A program made the position numbers and the translations under genes. The notes under the pieces are model-generated. The model did not search any database. It saw nothing but the letters and a program-made list of their open reading frames with translations, and was not told the DNA's origin. Of a stretch of DNA of 64,000 nucleotides, positions 41,477 to 50,818 are shown piece by piece; the stretch's first letter is position 1; each line of letters starts with the position of its first letter. Location: positions 1-64,000 of the forward strand of contig JBBEAY010000047.1 in NCBI GenBank assembly GCA_040882605.1, given 5' to 3'. The stretch comes from JAOUEA01 sp040882605 (GTDB lineage Bacteria > Actinomycetota > UBA4738 > HRBIN12).

Positions 41477-43881
41477 GCACGAACGGTGGCGGAACGAACC
41501 CCCTCGCGGATCGACCCTCTCGGCCGCGAGCATCGGAGTGGCAAACCCGCGCGCCCGCGGTCTTCTGGGATCGCATCAAGCTGCTCGTGCTGCTGAGCAT
41601 CTTCTGGCTCGCCGGCCTCGCGGTGGTGTGGAGCACCACCGTCAAGCCGCTCGACGGTCCGTTCAGCGATGCGATCCGCATAGCCGTCAACGACTACGGG
41701 TGGCTGTTGGCACTGATGGCCCTGGAGTTCTCGCGTCAGATCCACTACTTCATCGAGGAGCGCTCCAAGGGCTACTACCGCTTCTGGCAGCAGTCGGTCT
41801 TCGGGGCGACCCAGCGACGACTCGGCGCGATGAACGACTTCACGAGGTTCCGGGTCGGCCGGGCGTTCAAGTACTTCGTCTTCCTGCTGGTGCTCAGCAA
41901 CATCCTCGGCAACATCTTCGGTACCGAGCCACCATGGCTGGGGATCGTCGAGGCGCCGGCCAGGCTCGCGGCCGCCGCGCCCTTGCTCTTACGCCTGATG
42001 TTCTACGTGTTCATCATCATCTTCCAGTTCGGTGCGTTGTTCTGGTTCCTCTCGCGCGGGGGTATCGATACGATCATGCCCGACGAGATCGAGACCAGGT
42101 TCGACGACGTGAAGGGCCAGGACGCGGCGCTCGGGCAGCTGAAGGAGACTTTGGTGTTCCTCGAGGACCCGGAGTCCATCGAATCGAGGGGTGGGTATGT
42201 TCCCGGGGGGATCTTGCTGTGGGGGCCACCGGGCACCGGCAAGACCTTGATGGCGCAGGCGATCGCAGGCGAGGCCGGACGACCCTTCGTGGCGGTCGAG
42301 CCCTCGGCCTTCATCAACATGTTCATGGGAGTCGGGCCGCTGAAGGTCAAGGGGCTCTATCGGCGACTCCGCCGGCTCGCGCTCCGTTTCGGCGGCGTCA
42401 TCGTCTTCTTCGACGAGGCGGACTCGCTCGGGAGCCGCGGTGCCGGCATCGCCACCGGCTCGCAGCCCGCGACCACACCGTGGACCTCGTCGCCGACCTG
42501 TAATGGGCTCGCCTACGTGTCCGCGCCTGGACGCCACGCCGCCTTCGACACGGCCACCGTCGGGCCGCACGTGGACCCCACCAAGGAGCAGGTGATCATG
42601 GGCAACATGGGTGGTGGTGGCGGCATGGGAACCCTCCAGATCCTGCTGGCGGAGATGTCCGGGCTCACCAAGCCCAAGGGCATGCTGAACAGGCTCCGAA
42701 AACTCATCGGCATGAAGCCCAAGCCTCCGCCGAAGTACCGCATCCTGCACATCTTCGCCACCAACATGCCGAACACGCTCGACCCGGCCATGCTGCGTCC
42801 CGGCCGGGTCGATCGCCAGTACAAGGTGGGTTATCCGCAGAAGGACGGACGGCGGTCCACGTTCGAGTACTACCTCGCGAAGGTGAAGAACGAGATCAGC
42901 ACCGAGGAGCTCGACAAGCTCGCCACGATCACGCCCTACTTCTCGGGTGCTTCGATCAAAGACATCGTGAACGAGGGTCTCGTGATCGCGATCCGCGGAA
43001 ACCGCGACACGGTGACCTACGCCGACGTCGTCAGGGCCAAGCAGCTGAAGCAGCACGGGCTGCCCGACGAGCACGAGTACATCGAGCGCGAGCGACACTC
43101 CGTGGCCGTGCATGAGGCGTGTCACGCCGTGGTCGCCTACCGGCTGCGCAAGCACGCCGTCATCGATATGGCCACCATCGAGCGTCGGGGTGATGTCGGG
43201 GGGTTCGTGTCCTCGATCCCGCCGGAGGATCAGTTCGTGCAGTGGCGCACCGAACGAGAGATCGACGTGATGACGGCACTGGCGTCATTGGCCGGTGAGC
43301 GCATGTTCTTCGACGGCGACCATTCCATGGGGGTCGGCGGCGACATGCGCGCCGCGACCGGCATGACCAGTCAGGCGCTGGCCTACTACGCCATGGGTGA
43401 TCGCATCGCTTCTCGCTCCGTCACCCTGGCGCCGCTGGGGTCCACGTCGATGGAGACGGGTGGGGACCGGGCCCTGTTCGACTCGGCGTTCGGCCAGAGC
43501 GTAGAGGACAAGCTCAACGAGCTCTACGAGAAGACCTGGGCTTTGATCGACGAGCATCGCTCGGAGGTGCTGGCACTCGCGCATGCGTTGGAGACCGTGA
43601 AGACGATCACCGGTGACGATGTCGAGGCGATCATCGAGGGCACGAAGGGTCCGACGATCGACGGCCGGCCCTACCACGACCCATCGTTCCAGCAGATGAT
43701 CGCGCGGTACCACGATGCGGTCCTGCGCGCGCACAAGGAGCACGCTGGCGTGGAATCCCGCATCCCCGTGCCCGTGCCGCCCCCGCCCGTGGAGGTCGCC
43801 GCTTCGAGCCCCGGCTACGGGCAAGAGCAGCGTGTCATGCTCGACCCGCAGTCTCCCCCGCGCCCCGACGACGGCGCGTAG
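41473..43881 (+). CDS. Divergent FtsH-like membrane AAA+ zinc protease
   Basis: This 802-residue protein has three to four N-terminal membrane helices (35-55, 73-85, 132-150, 168-195), an AAA+ domain with Walker A GPPGTGKT (251-258), Walker B VIVFFDEAD (309-317) and the second region of homology ATNMPNTLDPAMLRPGR, and an M41 peptidase with HEACH (547-551) and the zinc aspartate in GGDMRAAT. It differs from FtsH by a glycine-rich insertion of about 60 residues after Walker B, another of about 20 before the SRH, and a different membrane part. It is probably a specialised FtsH paralogue; ATP and zinc sites look active. Confidence 0.87.
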   Translation: MSTNGGGTNPLADRPSRPRASEWQTRAPAVFWDRIKLLVLLSIFWLAGLAVVWSTTVKPLDGPFSDAIRIAVNDYGWLLALMALEFSRQIHYFIEERSKGYYRFWQQSVFGATQRRLGAMNDFTRFRVGRAFKYFVFLLVLSNILGNIFGTEPPWLGIVEAPARLAAAAPLLLRLMFYVFIIIFQFGALFWFLSRGGIDTIMPDEIETRFDDVKGQDAALGQLKETLVFLEDPESIESRGGYVPGGILLWGPPGTGKTLMAQAIAGEAGRPFVAVEPSAFINMFMGVGPLKVKGLYRRLRRLALRFGGVIVFFDEADSLGSRGAGIATGSQPATTPWTSSPTCNGLAYVSAPGRHAAFDTATVGPHVDPTKEQVIMGNMGGGGGMGTLQILLAEMSGLTKPKGMLNRLRKLIGMKPKPPPKYRILHIFATNMPNTLDPAMLRPGRVDRQYKVGYPQKDGRRSTFEYYLAKVKNEISTEELDKLATITPYFSGASIKDIVNEGLVIAIRGNRDTVTYADVVRAKQLKQHGLPDEHEYIERERHSVAVHEACHAVVAYRLRKHAVIDMATIERRGDVGGFVSSIPPEDQFVQWRTEREIDVMTALASLAGERMFFDGDHSMGVGGDMRAATGMTSQALAYYAMGDRIASRSVTLAPLGSTSMETGGDRALFDSAFGQSVEDKLNELYEKTWALIDEHRSEVLALAHALETVKTITGDDVEAIIEGTKGPTIDGRPYHDPSFQQMIARYHDAVLRAHKEHAGVESRIPVPVPPPPVEVAASSPGYGQEQRVMLDPQSPPRPDDGA

Positions 43882-43900
43882 CCGCAGACCGCTCCAACGG

Positions 43901-43906
43901 TAAGCT
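43901..43906 (+). promoter_or_regulatory. -10 element of cysS (TAAGCT), leaderless arrangement
   Basis: TAAGCT ends six bases before the cysS ATG; the gap from the FtsH-like stop is 31 bases. Confidence 0.5.
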
Positions 43907-43912
43907 CAGGCC

Positions 43913-45304
43913 ATGCGCCTGTACAACACGCTGACGCGCGGGCTCGACGAGGTTTCACCGGGTGCCGACGGCCACGTCGCGATGTACACCTGCGGGCCCA
44001 CGGTCTACCGCTACGCCCACCTCGGCAACCTTCGCACATTCATGCTCGCCGACTTGATCCGGCGCGGTCTAGAGCTCGAGGGCAGAACAGTCACGCAGAT
44101 CATGAACATCACCGACGTCGGACATATGACCGACGAGGCGTCGCCCGAGGCTGTCGACAAGATGCTGCTCGCGGTCGAGGACGAGGGCCTTTCTCCCCTC
44201 GAGATCGCCCAGAAGTACGCCGACGCGGTCTTCGCCGACGCAGCGGCGGTGGGTATCCGCCCGGCCGACAACTACCCCAAGGCGACTGAGCACATCCCCG
44301 AGATGATCGAGCTCACGCAGAGCTTGATAGACCGGGGCCACGCCTACGTAGCCGACTCCGCAAGCGTGTATTTCGACGTGTCGTCGTTCCCCGGCTACGG
44401 CTCGCTGAGTGGCAACACCCTCGACAACCTCCGCGCGGGTCATCGCGACCTCGAGACCGATCCGGCCAAGCGCACCCCCGCCGATTTCGCCCTCTGGAAG
44501 ACGGCGGGCCCCGGGCGCCTCATGAAGTGGGACTCCCCGTGGGGTGTCGGTTTCCCGGGCTGGCACGTCGAATGCTCGGCGATGTCGATGAAGTACCTGG
44601 GCGAGCGGTTCGAGATCCACACCGGAGGCAACGACCTGCGCTTCCCACATCACGAAGACGAGATCGCCCAGAGCGAAGGGGCGGTCGGCCATCAGGTGGT
44701 CTCGATCTGGGTACACGGGGGCCACCTTCGCCGATCTGGTCAGAAGATCTCGAAGTCCACAGGCAACACCGTGCGCGTGCCCGACCTCGTCGAGCACGGG
44801 ACAGATCCGCTCGCGTTCCGGTGGCTCACCTTCCAGACTCGATACCGCTCCGAGATGGACTTCGCCTGGGAAGCCATGGACGCCGCCGACGCCAAGGTCA
44901 AGCAGCTCCGTCGCCGGATGGCCGAGTGGGCGCCGGGCGCCCAAGCCCTTGGGGAGGCCGCTCGGGTCTACGACGCACGTTTCCGAGACGCGGTCGCCTC
45001 GGATCTCGACATGCCGGCAGCCGTGGTGGTCGTGAGTGAGGTCGTCGGCGCGAGCAGCGTGAGCGACGCTGAGCGATACGCGCTGCTCGCATCGTGGGAC
45101 TCGGTGCTCGGCCTCGATCTCGAGCGCGAGGCCACGAGCGGCTGGGCGCCGAGCGAGGAGGTGCTCGCCAAGGTGGCGGGGCGCGACGCCGCCCGCGCGG
45201 GCAAGGACTATGTCGAGAGCGATCGCCTCCGCGACGAGCTCGCTGGCATGGGGCTCGAGGTCATGGACACGCCACAGGGCACGAAGGTTCGTCCCCGGAG
45301 CTAG
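43913..45304 (+). CDS. cysS: Cysteinyl-tRNA synthetase
   Basis: Class I synthetase of 463 residues that charges tRNA-Cys. The zinc/HIGH region reads CGPTVYRYAHLGNLRTF, the second zinc ligands are in WHVECSAMSM and FPHHEDE, and the KMSKS motif is KISKSTGN. The WHVECSAM and HHEDEIAQSE contexts favour CysS over the mycothiol ligase MshC, which is shorter. The gene ends 24 bases from the convergent M24 peptidase gene. Confidence 0.93.
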   Translation: MRLYNTLTRGLDEVSPGADGHVAMYTCGPTVYRYAHLGNLRTFMLADLIRRGLELEGRTVTQIMNITDVGHMTDEASPEAVDKMLLAVEDEGLSPLEIAQKYADAVFADAAAVGIRPADNYPKATEHIPEMIELTQSLIDRGHAYVADSASVYFDVSSFPGYGSLSGNTLDNLRAGHRDLETDPAKRTPADFALWKTAGPGRLMKWDSPWGVGFPGWHVECSAMSMKYLGERFEIHTGGNDLRFPHHEDEIAQSEGAVGHQVVSIWVHGGHLRRSGQKISKSTGNTVRVPDLVEHGTDPLAFRWLTFQTRYRSEMDFAWEAMDAADAKVKQLRRRMAEWAPGAQALGEAARVYDARFRDAVASDLDMPAAVVVVSEVVGASSVSDAERYALLASWDSVLGLDLEREATSGWAPSEEVLAKVAGRDAARAGKDYVESDRLRDELAGMGLEVMDTPQGTKVRPRS

Positions 45305-45328
45305 ATCGGCAGGCGGCGCGGGACCTCT

Positions 45329-46429
45329 CTACTCGACCACCTGGAGCTCGCGGGTCGAGCGATTCAAGCGCTCCACCCCGTCGACGGTGACCGCGACGAT
45401 GTCCTCGATGCGTACGCCGTACCCGCCATCGAGGTAGATGCCGGGCTCCACCGAGAAAGTGGAGCCGGTCTCGAGCGTCCAGTCGTTGCCCTCGACAAGA
45501 TAGGGCGGCTCGTGCACCTCGAGGCCGATGCCGTGGCCGGTGCGATGGATGAACCTGTCGCCGAACCCCGCCTCGTCGATGATGCGCCGGGCGACGCGAT
45601 CGATGTGCTGGGCCTCGACACCCGGGCCCACGGCCTCGCAGGCGGCGGCCTGCGCCTTGCGCACGGTCTCGTAGACCCGCTCGAACCCGGGAGGCGGCGC
45701 CCCCACCACGACCGTGCGCGTCGTGTCGCTGAAGTAGCCCTCGAGCTCGCCTCCGAAGTCCATGACGATCGCGTCGTTCGCGCCGACCGTGCGCGAACCT
45801 GGTTCATGATGTGGCGAAGCGGCGTTGGGTCCGCTCGCGACGATCGTGAACTCGGCGCTCGCGTGGCCGTTGTGCATCAGCAGGTCGGCCAGATCGGCGG
45901 CGATCTCGTCCTCCCGGCGTCCGATGAACCCCATCGTGCAGATCTGGCGGAACGACTCGTCGGCGCCGTGGGCGGCGCGCCGGAGCGCGTCGAGCTCGTC
46001 GTCGTCCTTGACGGCGCGCAGACGTCCGATCACGGGCGAGCCGGGCTCGAACGTCACGCTGGGTGCGGCGACCTGGAGCCCGAGCAGATGGCTCGCCCAG
46101 AGGCGATCCCCGACGGCCACCCGTGCCTCGGGCGGCAGCAGCCTCGCGGTCTCCTCGTACGGATCGACGCCATCGATCCAGCCGATCAGCTCGATGCTCT
46201 TTCCGGCCGGCGACGCGACCGCGAGCGAGCGTTCGAGCTCGGGAACGATCATGATCGGCGACCGCTCCTTGAGAAGGACCAGCAAAGTCGCCCGTTCCAG
46301 CGGCATGGGGTCGTAGCCGGTGAGGTAGGCGAGGTCTGGTGAGGGCGCGACCACGAGGGCGTCGAACCCCTGCGAGGCCGCTTGCTCGGCGGCGCGTCGC
46401 ATGCGATCCGTCAGGCGTTCGATGTGCAC
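45329..46429 (-). CDS. M24 family metallopeptidase (Xaa-Pro peptidase type)
   Basis: This 366-residue protein has the creatinase-like N-terminal domain (1-130) and the pita-bread M24 catalytic domain. Metal ligands are seen in IVMDFGGELEGYFSDTTRT (two aspartates), HRTGHGIGLEVHE (histidine), FSVEPGIY and GVRIEDIV (glutamates). The enzyme is likely to cleave Xaa-Pro dipeptides or N-terminal Xaa-Pro bonds. The GTG start has GAGGAG upstream, overlapping the end of the preceding diacylglycerol-kinase-like gene. Rv2089c (pepE) holds a similar place near helY. Confidence 0.9.
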   Translation of the reverse strand: MHIERLTDRMRRAAEQAASQGFDALVVAPSPDLAYLTGYDPMPLERATLLVLLKERSPIMIVPELERSLAVASPAGKSIELIGWIDGVDPYEETARLLPPEARVAVGDRLWASHLLGLQVAAPSVTFEPGSPVIGRLRAVKDDDELDALRRAAHGADESFRQICTMGFIGRREDEIAADLADLLMHNGHASAEFTIVASGPNAASPHHEPGSRTVGANDAIVMDFGGELEGYFSDTTRTVVVGAPPPGFERVYETVRKAQAAACEAVGPGVEAQHIDRVARRIIDEAGFGDRFIHRTGHGIGLEVHEPPYLVEGNDWTLETGSTFSVEPGIYLDGGYGVRIEDIVAVTVDGVERLNRSTRELQVVE

Positions 46430-46440
46430 GTTGGTCTCCT

Positions 46441-47373
46441 CTACAGCTTCAACAGGATCTGTTGCGCCACGACCTGGAAGGTCGCCGGGGTGGTGCCCAA
46501 CGGTTCTCCGTCGGCCACGATCGCCAACGGCCGTTCGGACTCGACCGAGAAGCGGATCTTCGCCCGCAGCTCCTTGATCGCATCGTCTGGAACGTGGCCT
46601 CCGTGTCGCATGATGCGTGGAATCATCGTGTACGCGTCGGACTTCTGCCCGGTGAACACCAGGGCGTCGAGCACGCCGTCACCGGGGTAGGACCGAGGCG
46701 AGAGTCGGATGCCCGACGCGAACTGCCCGTTGCCGATCACCACGTGAAAGCTCTCGCCTTCCCACTGCTTCATGTCGTATCCGACGCGCACCACCCGCCG
46801 CCTCGTGGCGGCATAGCCGCGCCAGAAGCTGAGGAACCGTCGTCGACGCTCGCCCAGCCATGCCGGCAGGCGCCGTCGTGCCAGCTCCACGTTGGCGCCT
46901 AGGCCGATCTGAGCCAGGTTGTGGGCATACCGGGTGAGGGGTTCCCCGTCGGGGCCCGTGCAGGTGATGCGCATCAGATCGAAGGGGTATGTGTTCTCAC
47001 CCACGAGGTGGCGCACACCTGCCTCGACGTCGCCAGGAAGCCCGAAGCTCCGCAACAGGTCGTTCTCGGCGTCGGCCGCGATCACGCCGAGCACGGGTTC
47101 CTCGAGGATCGGAGCACCGTTGCGGAACATGCCGTTCACGACATCCTGCACGCTCGCATCGTCGCCCACGGCAACGACGTATCGACACCCCTCGTCGAGC
47201 GCAGACGTCGCGAGGCGCGCACCGTCGCCCCGGCGCTCTGCGAGGCTCAGGGTGTACTCCAGATCGTGGGAGGCCAGCGCGCGCTTCAGGGCGGGAAGCC
47301 GCTTCCCCACCCCACCGTCGCCGGCGCCGGGGTCGGCGATCACCGTGAGGCTTCCGAAGGGGCTCGTCAACAC
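46441..47373 (-). CDS. Diacylglycerol-kinase-like protein with degenerate catalytic motif
   Basis: This 310-residue protein has the overall fold of the DagK/YegS lipid kinases: N-terminal nucleotide domain and a C-terminal beta domain (IGLGANVELARR, VVIGNGQFASGIRLSPRSYPGDGVLD, DGEPLG). The ATP-binding GGDGT motif is GDDAS (70-74) and the GTGND motif is DAEND (101-105), so kinase activity is doubtful. It may be a non-catalytic binding protein. A second, intact kinase is encoded 3.4 kb away. The start could be GTG 47373 or the next TTG. Confidence 0.8.
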   Translation of the reverse strand: MLTSPFGSLTVIADPGAGDGGVGKRLPALKRALASHDLEYTLSLAERRGDGARLATSALDEGCRYVVAVGDDASVQDVVNGMFRNGAPILEEPVLGVIAADAENDLLRSFGLPGDVEAGVRHLVGENTYPFDLMRITCTGPDGEPLTRYAHNLAQIGLGANVELARRRLPAWLGERRRRFLSFWRGYAATRRRVVRVGYDMKQWEGESFHVVIGNGQFASGIRLSPRSYPGDGVLDALVFTGQKSDAYTMIPRIMRHGGHVPDDAIKELRAKIRFSVESERPLAIVADGEPLGTTPATFQVVAQQILLKL

Positions 47374-47400
47374 ACCCGCCTCGTCGCCGGCACCCTTCGT

Positions 47401-50055
47401 TCAGACCCCCGTGTACGCCACGACGCCCCGGAACACCGAGGAGCGGGCCCTCGCGAACAGCGCAGCCGTCTCGGGGCTCGCAACCTCTTCGACTTGGCGC
47501 AGCAGGTCGAGGAGCTGCTTGCAGTTGCGAACGAAGTCGCCGGGCGCCATGTCGGTCTCCGAGAGCACCTCCTCGAGGGGCCGTCCGCTGGCCCAGTGGA
47601 AGACGGGCGTCGCGAACCCGGCCTCGAGCTCGCGGCAGAGCTGCACCTGATGGTCGTCCTCGGTGCGACGGATGTGCCGCCAGGTGCGCTCGAGCAACTC
47701 GTAGCTCCGCTCGGCGGCCGGCGTCGGCATGCCTCCCGACAAGGGCACGCGCTCGCGTCCCTCGTACACGACCGCCGACAGCAGGGCGGCCACCTCAGCA
47801 GGCTCGAGGTCGTCGAAGATGCCACGAGCGAGCGCTTCGGCCACCAAGATGTCGCCCTCGCCGTAGATGCGCGAAAGGCTCCTGCCCTTCTCGGTCACCG
47901 ACCAGTCCTGGACATAGCCGAGCTCGCGGAGCACGGACAGCACCCGGTCGAATTGGCGCGCCAACGTTTCGGTCCGCACCCTGATGCGACGTTCGATGCC
48001 AGCGAGCGACGCCTCCCGCTCATCGACCCGCTTGGCCCACCGATCGTGCTTCTCGCGCTCCGGGCAGGCGTGACACGGGTGTTGCGCGGCGCGCTCCTCG
48101 AGCTTCACGGCCTCACGCTCGACCTTCGGATCGGCGCGATGCTTCGGAGGCTTCGGAGGCCGCACCTGCAGTGAGACGAGCTTCGCCGCCACGTCTCGTC
48201 GGTACCGGCTGCTCTTCGCGCTTCCCGAGCGCGGAAGTGGGATCCGCGTCAGCACCGCGGGAGGGTCCTGGAAGTCACGAGCCGCCAAGCGGAAGAACCG
48301 CCGGTCCTGCGTGAGCACCGTCGGCTTTCCTTCGCGGGAGCTCACGATCACGCCGAGGCCGCCACGCTTGCCGTTGGGCACAGCGATCACCTCACCGGGC
48401 TTGAGCTTGCCCACCGCATAACGCACCGAATCGCCGCGAGCCTTCTCATGACCCTTGCGGTCGCTGTCTCGCATGCGCCTGGCCCTCGACACGAGCGACC
48501 AGTACTCGTCGAAGTCGCCGAGGTGACAGCGCATGTTCTCGCGGTACCCCTCGATCGCCTCGGAATCTCGTCGGCGCTCCCCCTCGAGCCCCACGACCTT
48601 CCGGTCGGCGAGGAACTGCCCGAAGGAGCTGTTGAGCAGGTGATGCGCCTGCTCCTCGGTGTAATTGCGCGCAAGGTTGACCGCCATGTTGTAAGACGGG
48701 CGGAACGACGAGACCAGGTCGTAGGTGCGGCGCTGCGCCAAGGTGGCGACGCGTTCGAAGTCCACCTGCTTCTGATACAGCACTACCGCATGGCCAACCT
48801 CGTCGATACCGCGACGTCCGGCCCTGCCGGTGAGCTGCGTGTACTCGCCCGGAGTGAGCAGCTCGTGCCGTTCCCCCTGGAACTTCCAGAGATCCTCGAT
48901 CACCACGGTCTTCGCCGGCATGTTGATCCCGAGTGACAGGGTCTCGGTCGCGAACACGACCTTCACCAGTCCGGCCTCGAACAGCTCCTCGACCGTTTCC
49001 TTGAACACGGGCAGCATGCCTGCGTGGTGTGCAGCCACCCCCGCCGTGATCCCGTCGAGGAAGTCGTAGAAACCGAGGGTGACCAGATCGTCCTCATCGA
49101 CCCACGCTGCGCGGGACTCTGCCCTCTCGCGGATGTGGTCTGACTCGGCCCGGCTCGTGAGCGAGATCCCGGCTTCACGGATCCATCGAACGCTGCGATC
49201 GCATCCGGCCCGGCTGAACACGAAATAGATCGCGGGCAGCATGGCGTGCTCTTCGAGCACGTCGACGACTTCCGAGCGCCTCGGCACGTACACCCGCCGA
49301 TGTCCCTCGCGGGGTCGGGAGATGCGCTCGTGTTGCGGATATCCGCTACTGCGCCGGTGATAGACCTTGGTGCGGAGCTCGTTCTGGTCGAGGGATATCA
49401 CGTACGGGTTCGGGATCGGCACGCCGTCCTGCTCCACGTGCATCGGGTGCAGGCGATGGCCCACCAGGTAGTGATGCTCGAGCGGCACTGGGCGTCGTTC
49501 CTCGATGACCACCCGGGTTTCGCCACGCAACGTGCCGACCCATTCGCCGAACTCTTCGGCGTTGGAGATCGTGGCCGAGAGGCAGACGACACTGACGCTG
49601 AGCGGCAGATGGATCAGCACCTCTTCCCAGACGGCGCCTCGGTACGGGTCCTGCAGGTAGTGCACCTCGTCCATCACGACGCTCATGAGGCCGCGCAACG
49701 TATCGGAACGCTCGTAGAGCATGTTGCGAAGCACCTCGGTCGTCATCACCACCACCGACGCCTCGGAGTTGATCGTGTTGTCACCGGTCAGCAGGCCCAC
49801 AGACTCGGCGCCGTGCTTGGCGACGAGATCGCCGAACTTCTGGTTCGACAGAGCCTTCAGGGGTGTGGTGTAGAAGGTCTTGCCTCCCAGAGCGAGGGAG
49901 CGTTCGATCGCGTACTCGGCCACGACCGTCTTGCCGCTGCCGGTGGGCGCGGCGACGAGCACCGACATGCCGGCGTCGACGGCCTCGGCGGCCTGCATCT
50001 GGAACTCGTCCAGCGCGAACGGGAACTGGGCGGCGAATGCCGCAGGGGTGGTCAT
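47401..50055 (-). CDS. helY: Ski2-like DEAD/DEAH-box helicase HelY
   Basis: This 884-residue superfamily 2 helicase has Walker A APTGSGKT, motif Ia TTPLKALSNQK, motif II MDEVHYL, motif III CLSATIS and motif VI QLTGRAGRRGID. The C-terminal half (about 500-884) has the Ski2/Mtr4-like helical regions, including a CHACPEREKHDRW cysteine/histidine patch. HelY acts on RNA in the cytoplasm; its target is unknown. The order helY-tat-pafC-pafB-pafA agrees with Rv2092c-Rv2097c. It lies 13 bases from the hydrolase gene upstream. Confidence 0.93.
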   Translation of the reverse strand: MTTPAAFAAQFPFALDEFQMQAAEAVDAGMSVLVAAPTGSGKTVVAEYAIERSLALGGKTFYTTPLKALSNQKFGDLVAKHGAESVGLLTGDNTINSEASVVVMTTEVLRNMLYERSDTLRGLMSVVMDEVHYLQDPYRGAVWEEVLIHLPLSVSVVCLSATISNAEEFGEWVGTLRGETRVVIEERRPVPLEHHYLVGHRLHPMHVEQDGVPIPNPYVISLDQNELRTKVYHRRSSGYPQHERISRPREGHRRVYVPRRSEVVDVLEEHAMLPAIYFVFSRAGCDRSVRWIREAGISLTSRAESDHIRERAESRAAWVDEDDLVTLGFYDFLDGITAGVAAHHAGMLPVFKETVEELFEAGLVKVVFATETLSLGINMPAKTVVIEDLWKFQGERHELLTPGEYTQLTGRAGRRGIDEVGHAVVLYQKQVDFERVATLAQRRTYDLVSSFRPSYNMAVNLARNYTEEQAHHLLNSSFGQFLADRKVVGLEGERRRDSEAIEGYRENMRCHLGDFDEYWSLVSRARRMRDSDRKGHEKARGDSVRYAVGKLKPGEVIAVPNGKRGGLGVIVSSREGKPTVLTQDRRFFRLAARDFQDPPAVLTRIPLPRSGSAKSSRYRRDVAAKLVSLQVRPPKPPKHRADPKVEREAVKLEERAAQHPCHACPEREKHDRWAKRVDEREASLAGIERRIRVRTETLARQFDRVLSVLRELGYVQDWSVTEKGRSLSRIYGEGDILVAEALARGIFDDLEPAEVAALLSAVVYEGRERVPLSGGMPTPAAERSYELLERTWRHIRRTEDDHQVQLCRELEAGFATPVFHWASGRPLEEVLSETDMAPGDFVRNCKQLLDLLRQVEEVASPETAALFARARSSVFRGVVAYTGV

Positions 50056-50068
50056 GCGTTCCAGTCTC

Positions 50069-50818
50069 TCAGCCGCGACCGAAACGCCCCAGGAAACCGC
50101 GCAGCGCCCCAGAGAACGCCTCGGGCGCCTCGAGGTTCGATAGGTGCCCCGCGCCTTCCAGGGTCACCGAGGCGGCGCCACCGATGCGATCGGCCATGTA
50201 CAGGCTCACATCGGGCGTGATCAGCGTGTCGCCCTCCGAAGTGAGCACCAGGGTCGGCACGTCGATGGTGACGAGGTCGTCCGTGGAATCAGGGCGGTCC
50301 GCCATGCCCTCGGCCGCAGCCGCGATGGCTCGAGCCGGTTGTGCGGCGATCGTGTTCTTCACCTGCTGCCACAGCTCCTCGGACGCTCGACGGCTGAGCA
50401 GAGGCGGCGGCTCGTCAACGAGGAAACCTGCCCCTTCGGCGCGCAGCTTCGCCGCGACCGACCGCCTGGTTGCCGCAGCCTCTCTGGTGTCGGCGCCTGC
50501 CCGGGTGTTGGCGAGCACGAGTCCGGCGATGCGCTCTCGCGCCGAGCGCCATAGCTCGAAGGCGACATAGCCGCCCATCGACAGCCCGCACACGATCGCA
50601 CGTTCTATACCGGCGTCGTCGAGCGCCCGCACGCAGGCATCGGCAGCGGCGCGCATCGTCATCACCTGACCGGCATCAGCGGCGCCGCCGAACCCCGGGA
50701 GCGACGGGGCGGCGACTCGCCATCTGTCGGCGCGCAGATCGCCGGCCTGGCGGTCCCACATGCTCGCGTCCATCGGGAACGCGTGGATCAAGAGCACCCC
50801 GTCGGCCTTCTCGCTCAT
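50069..50818 (-). CDS. Alpha/beta hydrolase
   Basis: This 249-residue alpha/beta-hydrolase-fold protein has oxyanion-hole HAFPMDASMWD, the nucleophile elbow GLSMGG (serine), the acid in TSEGDTLI and the histidine in GAGHLSNLE, so the triad is complete. The layout resembles 3-oxoadipate enol-lactonase and related small-molecule esterases. The substrate is unknown. The start overlaps the stop of the lipid-kinase gene as ATGA. Confidence 0.88.
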   Translation of the reverse strand: MSEKADGVLLIHAFPMDASMWDRQAGDLRADRWRVAAPSLPGFGGAADAGQVMTMRAAADACVRALDDAGIERAIVCGLSMGGYVAFELWRSARERIAGLVLANTRAGADTREAAATRRSVAAKLRAEGAGFLVDEPPPLLSRRASEELWQQVKNTIAAQPARAIAAAAEGMADRPDSTDDLVTIDVPTLVLTSEGDTLITPDVSLYMADRIGGAASVTLEGAGHLSNLEAPEAFSGALRGFLGRFGRG

